Below, piece by piece: positions 24,200 through 42,900 of a stretch of 64,000 nucleotides of DNA. Positions within the stretch are counted from its first letter, which is position 1; every line of letters starts with the position of its first letter. Both the position numbers and the translations under genes were made by a program. The stretch spans positions 38,741 to 102,740 of the forward strand of contig JAQGBZ010000226.1 of assembly GCA_034687125.1 (NCBI GenBank), read 5' to 3'. The notes beneath the pieces were generated by a model, which made no database searches, was not told where the DNA came from, and saw only the letters and a program-made list of their open reading frames with translations. The stretch is from Neelides folsomi. Lineage: Eukaryota; Arthropoda; Collembola; Neelipleona; Neelidae.

Positions 24200-25110
24200 G
24201 GCGATGGCAGAAAATCAGACTACGGAAAATGTCAAAACCTGGAACGGAGTTGGAAAGGGAATGAATGTGTCTGTGAAGTTCCACTCTTCTTTTCTTCACA
24301 CATTTTACAACACGCCCATCTTCACATGGAAAGCAAACTACGGCCGATCATGCAAGGTGGCGTTCAATACTCGCACCAATTATCTTAATGTCGCAATCTG
24401 CCCCGATGGTTCAAACTCGGCTTTTCTCAAATCCCAAAAAGTGAAAGCTGGGAAAGAAAAGAGGCAAAATGAGATGAATTGACTTCGGGTCAAATCGATG
24501 CACATCGGGGCGAAATGAGTTGGTTGCAAACGGGGCCAAATGAGACGATTCATTTTCTTCTTTTTGGTTTGGGAGCTTGCTATACCTATAACGAGGATTT
24601 TGGAAAATCAGAAGATTCGGCTCATTGAATAAAATGGAATAAAATGAATCAAAATGAATTAAAATTAATTAATTGTAGTTAAATACAATAAAATGGATCA
24701 AAATCGATTAAAATGGTTTAAAATGAAATAATATGGAATAAAATAAAATGAAAATAAGCTGCGATTTGGTTTTAAATGAATTTATTAATCATTTAACAAT
24801 ATAATTTAACCAATTTTAAGAAATTAAGAAATGTTGACCATAATTAATTAATTAAACTTTAATATAATATTAATTTAAGTATTAACAAAACAGTTTAATA
24901 ATTATAATTGAACTTTAACTTTAAGACACATTAAGACATCATAATAGAGTGAGATATTTGCTTAATGTAATGTAAATGCTTAGTATTGTAATAATGGTTA
25001 AATGCACCAGGCACTGTCCATTTAATTAACGTATTTATTTGAATTTTAATTGTATTTTATGTAATGAATTTAATGTTATTTAATGTTATTTAGTTAAAGA
25101 ATCTGAAAGA
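24200..25110. other. Spacer between RpL19 and the 25.1-26.4 kb gene, with a simple-repeat tract
   Basis: The RpL19 promoter must lie just right of 24195. From about 24620 to 24770 there is a degenerate tandem of AAAATGGAATA-like units. The plus-strand frame at 24159-24482 overlaps the RpL19 leader, has no family content and is not called. Confidence 0.4.
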
Positions 25111-26440
25111 TTAAAAATCTATTAGATTGAATGGCGGGAGAGACAACCTGTGTTTCTCATGCCTCAATGTTTTTTCATCTAGGAAACTTTTCAATTGTGT
25201 GAGTTCCGTTGTTGTGAAACTTCCTCTCGTATTTCTATAAAACCCCTCGTCCAATTTCCCTACCGAATCTTCATCTCTCAAAGATGAAGTTGGAAGCGAA
25301 GTGAAAGCTAAATTCGAACCACTAGGAAAACTATCACTTCCAATAGAATCAATAGAATCAATTAAACTAACATTTTCCGATGAAGAAATTGAAAATGAAA
25401 TTTCTTCATTTTCATTATTTTCAACCAAATTGTCATTTTCTTCACTTTTTGAATTCACCGCACTTTCAGTTGAAAATGACAAAATCTCAACTTTAGTTGA
25501 TAAATCATTTAAATCTTCATTTGAATCATTTGAATTTTCCGAATTTTTAACAATTTCAGTTGAATTTTCATAATTTGAATTTCCCAAATTTTCAGTTGAA
25601 TCATCGGTTTTAGTAATTTCGTCGTTTCCGAGAATAATTGAAGTATTTTGAATATCAACAAAGTCAGTTAAATTAAAATTAAGATTAAAATCCTCCGTGG
25701 AATTTGAATTAGTTGAATTTTCCTCTAACGGGAACGGAGTTGTAATAATTAAAGGTGAAATCGTCGTCGTCGTCGTCGGTGTCGAATTCTTCACTTTGTA
25801 AGTTTTTCTTAAAACGAGTCCTTCGGGGTTGATTCCTCCGTAAATGGCGACCATGCAGAATCCAAAGATGACGAAGAAGAGACAAAAGACGACGGCGATT
25901 GCGGACCTTCGTTGTCAAATTCGCTCGTTTTCTGCATCATATGGAGGGAGACTCCGTTGGTCCAAATCCTCAAATTCACCGATGAAGGAAGAATCGGAAT
26001 AATTGCGAGACGAAGACTCGAACCTTCGCCTTCATTCGTTTTTACACATTAATTACAATTAATCTGTGATAGGAATTTGAAGGTCAATTTACATTCAATT
26101 CCTCATGCTCTTTCATTTAAATGGATTTTGTACCTTTGTTGGGAACTTCGAGATCGGCTTGGTTGCCTTCCTGAACGGCCCTGGACACTGCGACCCTTTA
26201 ATTTAAATAACATTAAAATTGACACTTAAATCGACATTTAATTAAACTTAATTAGGCCAATAGAAATCTTTAAATAAATAGTTATAAATTTAACTTAATG
26301 ATTTAATTTTTTAAAACCCTTCGGCTGCTCCCAGAATCTTTTGAACTTGATGAATATCCCGTGTCTTGTCGATATTGAATACGATCGCTGCTCGCACCAG
26401 AACTACCAGAAATTTTATAAATCCCGGGATTTTCACTCAT
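25111..26440 (-). CDS. Unrecognised single-pass membrane protein gene with an in-frame TGA
   Basis: Three exons on the minus strand fit in phase: 26440-26318, 26195-26134 and 26023-25111. The first 97 codons (MSENPGIYKISGSS...) are Ser/Arg/Gly-rich, then acidic, and look like a cytoplasmic tail. A single TGA (25917-25915, followed by C) interrupts the frame. It is followed directly by QRRS and a strong transmembrane helix (AIAVVFCLFFVIFGFCMVAI). A 240-aa segment comes next, rich in Asn, Ser, Glu and Thr, with many N-glycosylation sequons (NST, NSS, NLT). With the TGA decoded, the product is about 365 aa and looks like a type II protein. Without it, there is a 97-aa soluble product. An internal ATG at 25854 lies late in the helix. 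The first ATG follows an acceptor (TTTTTTAG), so an upstream leader exon exists. No family is recognised. Confidence 0.55.
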
Positions 26441-26704
26441 CCTAAAAAACCATTTAGTTAATTACAATTTAATTATATTAATAAAATTTTTCTTAAATTT
26501 CAATAGATCTCTAAATTTTCTTTTAATATTAATTTTAATTATCATCCATATATTAAACTGTTCAATTTATTTAATTATAATTTAATTAAGGAATTTTATA
26601 TCAAATATAAAAAGATTATGTTACCAGAATCGTAAAAATCATAATATTATAATTAAGATTTAAAATTAAGATTTTAATGATTTTTAAAGTAATTATTGCA
26701 AATT

Positions 26705-31259
<4,555 letters not shown>

Positions 31260-31295
31260 CTTCCACCGCAGACGCTCCCGAGGACACTGAAACAT

Positions 31296-33983
31296 CTAAA
31301 CCAAGAAATCTCAATCTGCACATGCACACAAAACCACAATAGCAAAATGAATCAAAAAGGATAAACAGACTTAAAAGAAATTGAAACTGATTTAATTTAC
31401 CACAATTTAAACATTTTAATTATTTTAATTGTTTAGAATCGACTTTATTTAATTAATTAAGTTGTGATGTTTTATGCAAAAATCAAAAATGTTTCAAAAA
31501 TCACTTTTTTTTTTATTAAATCGACTTTATTTTAACATTCGCGCATATTTTTTAGTTAAATGTAAACAATTTTATTTTTATTAAATTCAACATTTTTTCT
31601 CACAAGTTTAAAATATCTTAAATGTAGATTTAAAGGAATTTCTCCCATATTGGTTTTATTTGGTTTTTTTTATTAAAAATTAGTTTTTTTATTGTTTTAA
31701 TTGGAACATGCAAACTTAATAAATAAAATTCTTACAAATACTCGAATAGGAATTTGACAAACAATAAAAAGGTAACGAGTTGAGAAATATTTAAAATTAC
31801 AATTTAAACTTTTATTAAACTTTAATTAATTCTTTGTGTAAACAGCACCTAAAGTTTTATTATTAGTTTTAAGTACTTTGACATATTTTAGCTTTATCTT
31901 TAGCTTGTAGCTTGAAAGTACTTGACAAATAAAATCATTTAAATTCTAATTGACTTTAACACAATCGAACAATTAAACATTCTTAATTCAAATATAAGTT
32001 GATGTTAAAACATTTAAATTTAGAGTTTAATAACATTGTAATTAAACGTGCCATTCTTAAAAGGGTTAACAATTAAAAGATTCATCAAAAGGTCTGAAAT
32101 AAGAAGACACAAATTAAGGAAAAAACTTGTAAACTTAGCGAGTATTTTCTAAATTGTAAAATAATACTTAATTTAAATACTTTTCAATTAATTCCTTTAC
32201 ATTTTAAAACTCGACCGAGAAAACACCAAACGTCAACTTTAATTATACAATGTTAACATTCAATTCAACATTAATTAAATACATATGAAGTTTTAGAAAC
32301 CATTGTGTTAAAACTATGTATTAAATTATAAGTAAATTAATTTATTAACAAAGTGCGAAAAAGAACCCATAAAATTATAAATTATTGCGATAAATTATTT
32401 TGCGCTGACTCGAACCAAAGTTTCAATTAAAGCTGCTTTTAACACACGAAAATGTATTTGTTATTTTCCGCATAAAATTTTAATTTTAAATTGTAATACT
32501 CATTAAATCATAATAGATTTCTATTAGATTAACTTGGTCAAAGTTTTGAATTTAAAAGTTGACCAATATTTAACAGTAATTTGACTAATTAGATTCACAA
32601 TTAATTTTCACTTATCATTTGTTCAAATTTCAAAATTTCCTTTTGCTAATGATTTTAATTTTTAAGTACAATTCGTTGTATTTCAGGTTTACAAAAATAT
32701 TCGTTCAAATTCATTTACTAACACTAATTTTCCAACCAAAATAGTAACTTGTAAAAACACACATTTTTAGATCATTAGTGGAATTTTTAAAGAAATGGTT
32801 CAAACAAAACCCTTTAATTTCTAACTAAATTAATTAAATCCTAATTAAAATTGACTAAAAATTCCTCACAGGTTTTTATATTAATTCACTCCTATCAATT
32901 AATTAATTATATCAATTCCTTTAAAAGCTTTCTCGTATTCTCCGATAAAATTTCCCATCAGTTCACAACGTCTCTTTTCCTTAAAAGCTGCTCAACTTGT
33001 AAATATTTCTGTACAAATCTTTAAATTGTATTTTAACACACATTGTTCATATTAATAGTTAATTTATTTAATTAACGTGATTACACAATTTACACTTACA
33101 TTATTTGAATTTCTCACTAAAAATTACAATCGTAATTGTGAAAACGAAACGAAATATCATTATCAAGTTTGTTTAAAAACCAAAAAAGCTCAATTACATT
33201 AGAAGCTTTTTATGGTTTTTTCTGGAATTTGAAGATTCCAAGTGAATTTTTGGGTGAAAAAAAGCCATGCGATTGAAATCATAAATTTCAGGCGTTATTA
33301 AACATTTTTAAACATTTCCCATTTCTATAATCTAAGATATTTAGCAGCACGCAATTTTATTCTTCGATAAATATTTATTTAAATCACAGATCTGACCTCT
33401 AAAACCAACGTGGTGATTGCCCTCTGGAAATTCTCATTTATTCCCATTACAATTAGAATTTCATTACCAGAGGGAGAAATCAAAAGTTGATGAGCAGAGT
33501 GCACAATTTAATTGCTAATTATTAATTCAATTAATTATTAATTCTTTTTCATATAAATTATTTACATTTCTTTGTGACTCGTCGTCTTTCCAAATGGCGC
33601 CGCATAAATTTCACAAATTATCAATTGTAATTAGTAAATCACAATTAATAATACTCAGTTAAATAGCCTTCACATTGTCCTTAAAATGTTTCCCATACAT
33701 TCCAATTAAACTCTCACGAATTGTATTTCTCTTCGTGGGTTTAATTCCAACATTCTTCCAACGGTGAAAATTCAAAGTATCAAATGGATTTGATATTTTA
33801 TGTGTAAAAGTAATTAAATTGTTCCATACAATATTAAGTAAACTCCGTGCATTTTACAACTTCGCGAAATCTACGGAAGTGGCCGGTGGAATGCGAAACA
33901 GAGCAAGTAAACGACTCTGATTCAAAATGTCCAGTGTTGAAGTCCAAATGAATTTGGGGAAAGTGCGGAAGCAGCGTGAGGTT
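31296..33983. other. Intergenic region between TMEM26 and Evi5
   Basis: Very AT-rich. It includes the presumed TMEM26 promoter at its left edge and the Evi5 3' flank at its right edge. I see no coding exon, structured RNA or clear repeat. Confidence 0.45.
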
Positions 33984-36900
33984 TCAAAGTCCGCACTCGA
34001 TCTCAACTCCGTTTTCACTCGGCATTGTGGCGAGTGCGGATTTGGGCGATGGGCGAGTTTCTCTCAATACGCTCATCTAAATAATTAAATATTTAATTAA
34101 ATTAAAAAATACTAAACATTAAATGTGACTCCATTATCAATAAAATTATATTTATATAATAAAGTATATAGAAAAGAATATATTCTATTCTATTTAAATA
34201 ATTCAATTACACCAATTAAATATTTTAATATAAGTCATAGTGTTAAAATTAAACTAAATAATAATTAGTTCATCGGATATGCAGGGGTGCAGCTATTGGA
34301 ATAAATTTAATAATTGCTAATATTCAAAATAATTTAAAATTTTGAGTTTGATTTCTATAATAATTATTAGAGGACGAAATTAAAGAAACAAACTTGTTGG
34401 TTGAGTTCAGCAATTGTATCTTGAAGTTCTTTGATTCTCTCCGCATTGTCCATTTCGTATTCCTCCATGAATTTGTCTCCGGATGAAGAATCTCCTTCCC
34501 CAGACGAAGTTGTCACTCGATCTGACATGAGTTCTTTCTCGGCCAACAGCTCTTGATTTTTAAGTCGCAGGGAGGAAATTTGTTGAGATAAATCAAACAT
34601 ACGCTGGAAAAACAAAAATTATTAAAATTCAAGAGTTATTATTTAAATATAAATAGTTAATCTCTTTAAAGTCAAATTTTAAATTTTAAATTTCTAATTA
34701 AAATCAAATATAATAAAGTAAATTATTAGTTAGATCAGGAGAATGTGATGAATAAGTACATAAAAGTATAAAAAAGAAAAGTTATGGTATAGAAGTATAA
34801 CAAGAAGTTAATTGTAATTAAATATAAATTGTCCTTACTTGACTTTTCTCTGCATCTTTAATCCTGGCATGAACGGAATCTTCTTTGAGCTTTGACTCCA
34901 AATCTGAATATTTCCTCGTTCCGTCTTTGAGCTTCGATTGGAGTTCTTTGTTCTGAAGAAACGAACTTTCAATTTCCTCCTTCAAATGACGACATTCGTC
35001 TTCTTGTCGTTTCAATTGGTTCGATGTCACTTGGACCTATTTAACAAATCAAGAGTTTAATGGATTGTTAACCAAATAAAAGCACATTGATTATTTTAAT
35101 AATTTAAAAATTAAAAAAAAATATTATTCGTCTACCTGAGTTTCTAATTCCATAATTTTCAGTCTATGTTCTTTGAGTTCAATGATGGTGTGCATTTCTC
35201 TGAGTCTGAGGGTCATGAGCTCTTCTTCCAATCTCGTCACTTCCACACGACTCGAAGTAAAAAGATTCCCAAGTTGATTTCCCTTCTTCTCAACAACATT
35301 CTCCTCATGGTCCTACAATTAAATTTTATAATTACATTAAATATTTAATTTTTTCACAATTAATTACACTCCATGATATATTTGATCTAATCAACTTGAT
35401 TTTAAATAATTCTTAAAAATCTTAATATTTATTGTAAACGTACCTGAAGGTGTTTCTGCCATTGTGCAGTGAGATCAGCAACTCGGGTGCGAAGATCTTT
35501 AAGGGAAAGCGAAGCTTCTGCTTCACGCAATTTAACCGCAATCAATTCCTCCTATTCCAATTAAAATAATTTCATTTTAATAATTTAAAAACATTTATCT
35601 TTATTAATTTAATTAGAAGTGTATATCTTCTTAAATTTGAGATAAGTAGAATACATAAGTACATATATAATATATGTACTTTATCCTTATTTAACTATTA
35701 GTTAGAAATGATTCTTTTTCTATAATTTGATCAATTCATTTCACCTGCAAATGAGCAACGGAATTATCGACGACTGATTCCCTCAACTTTTTCTTTTCCT
35801 CTTCCAATTCTTGGATTTTAGTTCGGAGATCTGCCATAATCACGGCGTTTTCAGCTTCTTGAAGTCGCACGTCCACCAATTCATTTTGCAAACATTGGAT
35901 CAATTCTTCCTTCTGCTTGATCAACTCCGACTTTAAGGAAATTTCATCCATCGACGTTTGCTTCGTATTATTCTAAAATAAATTCAAAATCAAATCTTAT
36001 CATATTCATCTTAAAAAGCCAATTAAATTAAATGAATTTATTCATTAAATTAGAACAACATTGAATAGAAATTGGATGCATGGTCTTATTGTTAAAATAA
36101 AAGTTCAATATCAAAAATTAACGTAAAGTTAAGTTAGCTAATGTTAAGTTAACTAAGGTTAAGTAAATGTTACTTTAGTTAAATCATTTAAAAGAACATA
36201 CGGTTTCATCAAGAACCAGAAGAAGATTCTGGTATTGTTGTGTGACATTCTCAAGATGTTTCATTGCTTCCAAGTAATGTTGTCTCACAGCCGCAAGTTC
36301 TCTCTTGAGCCCAAAAGTTGTTTCGACCTCTTCGGCCCTTCCAACCTGTCCCTGGATGAGCTTGTTCGCCAACTCGCTCGACTCCGATTCCAAGATCTCG
36401 ATCCGATGCTTCAAAAGCTTGTTCTCAGTCCGAAGTCGCTGCAAAAATCAACATTTATCATCCGCCCTCTTAATCCACTTCCATATACATAAACTGGATT
36501 ACAAAAACTTAACCTCACTTAACCTCAATTAAACCTCGTCCTACACCTTCCACTACAATTTTAATGTCAACCTTCTTCACATCAATTCATTTAAATTCAG
36601 CTTAATCCAAATGACTCGAAAATCACTCCAATTCATTCACCCATTTATTTCTATTCAACTCACAATGATTTGCTCTTTTTCTCAACAATGGGAATTGGGA
36701 ATTGTAATTCTTAAACAATCCAAATTCACCATTTAAATTCCTATAATTTAACTCACCATTTAACTCCATGAAAAATCAGGTGAATCAAAGTCCAATAAAT
36801 GAGGTGAAATTAAAAATGACAAATCATTTAAAAGCCATTAAGTAGAATGAATAATTTAACTACAATTACATTTAGAACTACATGAACAATTAAAATCTTT

Positions 36901-39900
36901 CATAAAATGTCAAAATGACACATGTATGTATGTATACAGTTCCAAATCCAAAAAATTTATCAACTAATATTTTTAATTCAAAGTTCTTTAAATTAATTCC
37001 GATTTAAAAAATTGAATGGAATTAAAAATTAACCAAAATCAATATTTACCCAATTAAAATTAAAATGTTAAAAAGGGTTAAAATGGAAATGTCGTTGGTT
37101 AAAAGCTTAAATTTTTCTATTTCCGAATTGAATTTCAAGTTGAGATTTTTAAAGTGGATTTTGTTTTCCTTCCATTAACTCCTCTACATTCTTTTCCCAT
37201 CTCCAGCTCTTCCGACATCCAATGAGCAATGGGCCAAGGGAAGGAAATGAAATGGAATAAATGGAAAACACGTTCATCCATATTTAACTAACTGCTCAAA
37301 AACATCCGCATTTAAACCTTCTATATACAAAATTTCTATCTACACCAAATATCCATTTTCCATATACTCCAACTACTGATACACTTTTTACCTATCCATA
37401 TACCATATTGGTATATTTAGTATATGCCTATATTATGTATGTATGTATTACAAAGAACTCATATATACCCTAAGTATTAAAAAGCAACTCATATGTATGT
37501 ATTATATTATATAGTGAATGAACAGCCCATTGAAGTTGATCTTATGTAAACCATTCGTCTCATCTCACGTCTTCATTTCATCTTCATACGATCTTATGCA
37601 TAATGAGGAAAAAAGAATGAAAAAAAGGCTCACTCTGAGTTCGACCATTTCTTCCTGTTCTTTGCTCTTCATGGCGGCATATTCTTTCTCCAACTTCTTC
37701 ATTTTCTTCGCATTGTATTTGACGGTGTAAGACAAACCGAATAAATTCTCAGCATCACTTTCGATCCGTGGGGGAAGTTCTTTTTGAAGGAACTACCAAA
37801 AAACATTCAACTTCAGCCAAATTCCTTTTTCATCCTTTACCACCTTTTTATTTTAATTCAAGAATAACATCATCATTCCCTTTTACGAATAAAAATTCCA
37901 CATTGACTTGCCAATTTACAAATTGAATATTTGCGAATTGGAATATTTGCGAATTGGAATAAACTGAAAAATGTGAATTTTGAAAATGGAAAAATTGAAA
38001 TATTTAAGAATTTTGGAACATTGCGTATAAATAAATATTTGCGAATGAAATTGAATTCTTGCTAAATTGAACTTTATGAAATGAATTGCGAATATTCTTA
38101 CCTTGAGCATTCCTTCCATATCTAGCGAGAGGAGTTCAGGTTTGGCTAATGAAAGGATGGCGAGGGCAATTCTAAAAATCACTTCGATGCCTTCCATTAA
38201 AAACATGTCCATGATTCTGGAAGCGACGGCCAAAGGGAGCGTTGTGGTGAAAATGGTCAGAAACCAAGATGATGCATACATCGATGTGTGGAATCCTTGG
38301 GACGTGAAGTGAAGATGCAACTCAGGAAATTGTTCCTTTAAAAATATTTCCGTTTTTATTTCCTTTCTGGAATTTCTTATTCAATTTCAACTTCAACTTC
38401 TTATTTATCTTCTTATTTATATTTAACGTAATATTTCCACTTGAATTCCATTATAAAAATTTCACTTACTTGAACACACATCTCGAGTTGGTACATGCAA
38501 AGGCCAAGTTCAGCCATTGAAGGTTTGAACATTTCACGAAGCCGGTAATCCTATCAATTCCATACATCAAATAAACAACCCGCTTTAAAAAAACATTCCA
38601 AAAAAGTTCCTTTAAAAACCACAAAAAACGAGCAAAAAACCCCCAGAAAAATTCTCCAATTCATCAATCAACTTAAACCATAAATATATTCATAAACTCT
38701 TAAATTATTCAAAATTCCGAATCCAACAATTAATCATTCATAATTATGTCAGAAGGCTTCGAATTGTTTGTATTATAACTTGCGAAAAATGATCGTGACT
38801 ATAACTTGCGAAGAATGATCGTGTCTATAATCAGCGACGAACGATCGCGTCGTATATACATAATGCTCATGTATTTATAATCTGTAATATCTGTCTATAA
38901 TCTGCCATGAATAATTGTTTCTCCAGTCAGAAATGTCTAAAATGAGTGATTATTTTTCACTGATTAATGTCTCCAATCAGCAATGAATAATTAAGTCTAT
39001 AATCTGCGAAGAGCGATTATACAAATAGATTTAAAATATGTATTTCTGTATTTAGCTGAATTTAGCTCCCATTTTGTTTTAAGTTAAAGGTGAAGGGCGG
39101 GAATTTTTAAAACTAACCTGCATAAGTTTGACGACTACAGCGAAGGCTTCTTCTTCCGGCATTTGCATAAGAAGGAGGCCAACAATGAAAGCCGACCCTT
39201 GGCAATAACCAACTTCTCGATCGTGTAGTGAATAGGCCTTCATGACATTAAACAAAGACTCTTGTCCAAGACCGTCCTTCTCCTTGAAGAATTCATGCTC
39301 GGGGTAAGTACGCGCGATGTCTCTTCGAATCACCTGCAAACAACCATTAGATAAATAAATACAATCAAACTATCTCTACTACAAAATACTAAATAAAACA
39401 ATATTTAACATTCTCGTTAAACTTTACACTTTTGGGCACAATTTCCTAAATAAACTCATAACTCAATATTCAACTTTTCCTCATTAAAAAAACTCATTAA
39501 CTAATTAACTCGTTTTAGCTCATTACCTATCAAAGTACAAATATTAAAGCAAAAAATTGAATCATGATTCTTCCCTTTTTCTCTTTTACATTTTCATTTA
39601 ATTTAACTTTAGAATTTATTTAAATGTTCTAAGTTACTAAATTTAAAAAAAAATGTTCTATTAAAAATAAATGAGTTTAACGAATTTAATAAAAATAATA
39701 ATTTTAATACATCGACTAAAAATTCATTTCAATTTCTCAATCCAAATCTTAATGAATTTCCAACAATTATATTCTTTCCAATGTGAAAGAAATGGAATCA
39801 AATGTACGAATATGAGCAAATCAGCAAACATGGGAAAAAGTAATTTTAGCAAAAGTAAAAAAGCTCATTTTTTTCTTTACCTTTTCGCATGCCGAAGTTG

Positions 39901-42900
39901 CTTTTATATAATCGGCATATTTTGCTTTATCAGGCGAATCGTTAGCTCCGCACAGCAGCTGCCAAACGATCCCCCGGAAATGATGGGGAATTCCTCTCTT
40001 GACCAAATCACGCACGAATTGATTCTTCTTCTTCCAATAGCAATCCCATTCATTCACGATTCGACCCCACGTGATCCAAAGGTCCTCCTCAGTTTCCTCG
40101 CTCGACCCTTTGTCTGACCCTTGACCGATGGACAATTCAGAAGTATCTGATGACTTCCGTGAATGGCTGCTAACATTATTATTGTTTGGGCTACTACCCT
40201 GCAGCGATTTGGGATCTGATTCAATCAACCTAAAAAAATATTAAAAATCAGTTAACCATTAATACATTAAAATTACAAAATGCCTATACATTTAATTAAT
40301 TCAAATTAACCGCCTTCAAAATTATCGCTTTAATTTCAAATTAACCAATAATACTGTATTATGATTCAAAGGCAGTTTTTAACCATTTCAAACACTATTT
40401 ATGCGGCAAAATTTAAAATAATGTTATAAATGCAAAATGTATTATTTTATAAATTTTCACATAAATTATTCTGAAATTGGCAAATTATACTTTAAATTAA
40501 TTATTAAATCCAGAGACTTCCTGAATAAAATTTAAATTAAGCCCCAAAGACTCCAAATTTAATAAAATCCCATCCTTGATGTAGGGCCATAAAATCACCA
40601 TCAAATTAAGCCCCTAATTTCCAATCGACTTGGTTGGGTTGGCCCAATTTGCCCAAATTGCTTCTTTTTTAACAAGGACTAGATAGGGAGATAAGATGAA
40701 GTGGGAATTTGTGAAATAATTTGATAATAAAATTCCAAATTGAAGTCCTTAAAGCTCAATTGACTCATCTCTCCCAACATTCCTCATTTTTTCACATCTC
40801 TCTCTCTTGATATCTCTCACGAGAAGACTCAAAGAGTTGGCCCAAACTATAAGATTTTTTCTCATATGTATTAACTCGATATTTCCCATATACAGAATAT
40901 GTTTCCCATATGTAACATCATATAAATTGTAAACTGTATCAACTGTATATATACTATATATTTTATATATGAAGGAAGTGTGTAGGAATTTTTGAGATCT
41001 CTAACCATCTAAAAATATCTCCAATGGTGTTCCTCCTCCGCGGCTTCACATCCTCAACAATCTTCAAAGTGTCAGACTCACCGAGACAATCCGTCAAATT
41101 AACCTGACTTGGAGACGAACCCAAACGAACCAAACTTTTTTTATCATCAATGCTTCCTCTAAAACTTGCGAAATCATTCGTTACCAACAGCCCTGCATTC
41201 ATAGAGTTTCCAACAGAGAAACTATTAACTGCCACACATTCTCCATTTTGTAAATTCTCCACTCCGGGATTATTCAAATTATTTAAAATTTCCTCATCAT
41301 CACATTTTTCACATCTTTCATCTGAATGTGAATTTAAAGCACTTGGAGTGTTTGACAACGCGGGATGAAATTCCTCAAGAGTTTTTTCAGACAAATCCCC
41401 TTCACTTAATTCAAAAAAGACTGAAGAAGTTTCAGAGTCATCTTCAGACGAAGAAGTATTTGGTTCAACAGTAATTGTAATTAGCGGCGCGAGGGAATTT
41501 CGATTCCAATCCACAATTTCCTCTTTTTCGCTTTCCCCTGATCCCCCAAGTCTCATTAAATACGTGGACTCTTCCTCATCACCGTAAGAGGAAGAAGGAA
41601 ACTCCATTTTAATTAATCATTTCACACTCAAATGATTACAAATCCAACACCACAATTTAACCCAAAAACTTCACTCAACAAAGTCGAAATCAGCAAAAAA
41701 CTCCAAATTGCAAAATCACATTTTGGGAAAATTTAATTAATTTTGGATAAAATTAATTTATTCACAAACTCACAATTTCCTATGCTTCCTAAAATAATTG
41801 CATTTTTATTGGAACTCGATTCAGGAATAAACTATTAATTAAAGTCTACAAAAGATTTTAATAAAGTTATGAATTAAGAAAATGTTCGACTTTAATAAAA
41901 TCTTTTTCTCCAGTTTTCTTTTCAGATTTATTTTCTAACTCTGATTGAGCTGAAAGTGGAGAAGTTTGTGAATGCGGCAGGTTTCTCCGATGCCTTGGCT
42001 TAAATTCATTCCCAATTTCTTCTCCGTGACACGTCAATGCTCAATTGAATTTCATAAGGCTCATTTGAATATAATGGCCAAAATCCCCCTTTTCGCCAAA
42101 CATTCCAATACGAAGCAAAATCCTCGCAACTGCGAACAAAACGGAAAAGTCAAATGGTCAAAAGAACCGGCGTACTTTCAAATAAACAAAATTCACCAAC
42201 AATCCTTTAAATATTCTTTCCATTTAAAACCTTCCATATAAACTCACAATGGAAAATTTTAGTTTACCATTAACTAAATGTCAATTAAGTAAATGTTAAC
42301 TATTGCCAATTAATGGTAATAATAATTAAGAAAATTTAAACTTATTTAGTATCTGTATTTAACCAAATGTTTAGCTGTTTAACTAATTATCCTAATGATT
42401 TAATTTATTATTATTTTATTAAATTAAGATTTATATACAAAACAACAGATATCCCTTTAAGGATTCTTCGTTATAAACATTTATATATAACGATGAATAT
42501 TAAAACCTTAAAAGTCGGTTTCTTTTGAAAAGTTTAAAAGGCCAAAATTTTTGGTAATTTGAATTTAATTTCTTCATTTTAATAATGATGATTTTAATGG
42601 TGATTGGTTCTTGTGTTTAGTTAATGGAGGCCGCAATTACAATTCCGACCATAAACAAAAGGAAGAACAACAATTTATTTGGTCAAGGAAAACCATCTAA
42701 AAGGATGGTCATTAAACTCCTTGTCTCATTAAACTCATTATTATTACTCATTACTCATTCAACCGTCATTCGGCTATTTAAAGAAAGGCTTCACTTTCAA
42801 TTATTTGCTTAAACCGCAATTAACCACAAATTAACCATAAGTGTATTAATAGGAAATCTAACTTTACTATATATGTTATATTAACAAAGCACATAGAAAA

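Noticed and set aside
24159-24482. 107-codon plus-strand ORF antisense to the RpL19 leader
   Set aside because: It has no family content, lies over the RpL19 first exon and promoter, and has no splice or codon signal of its own.
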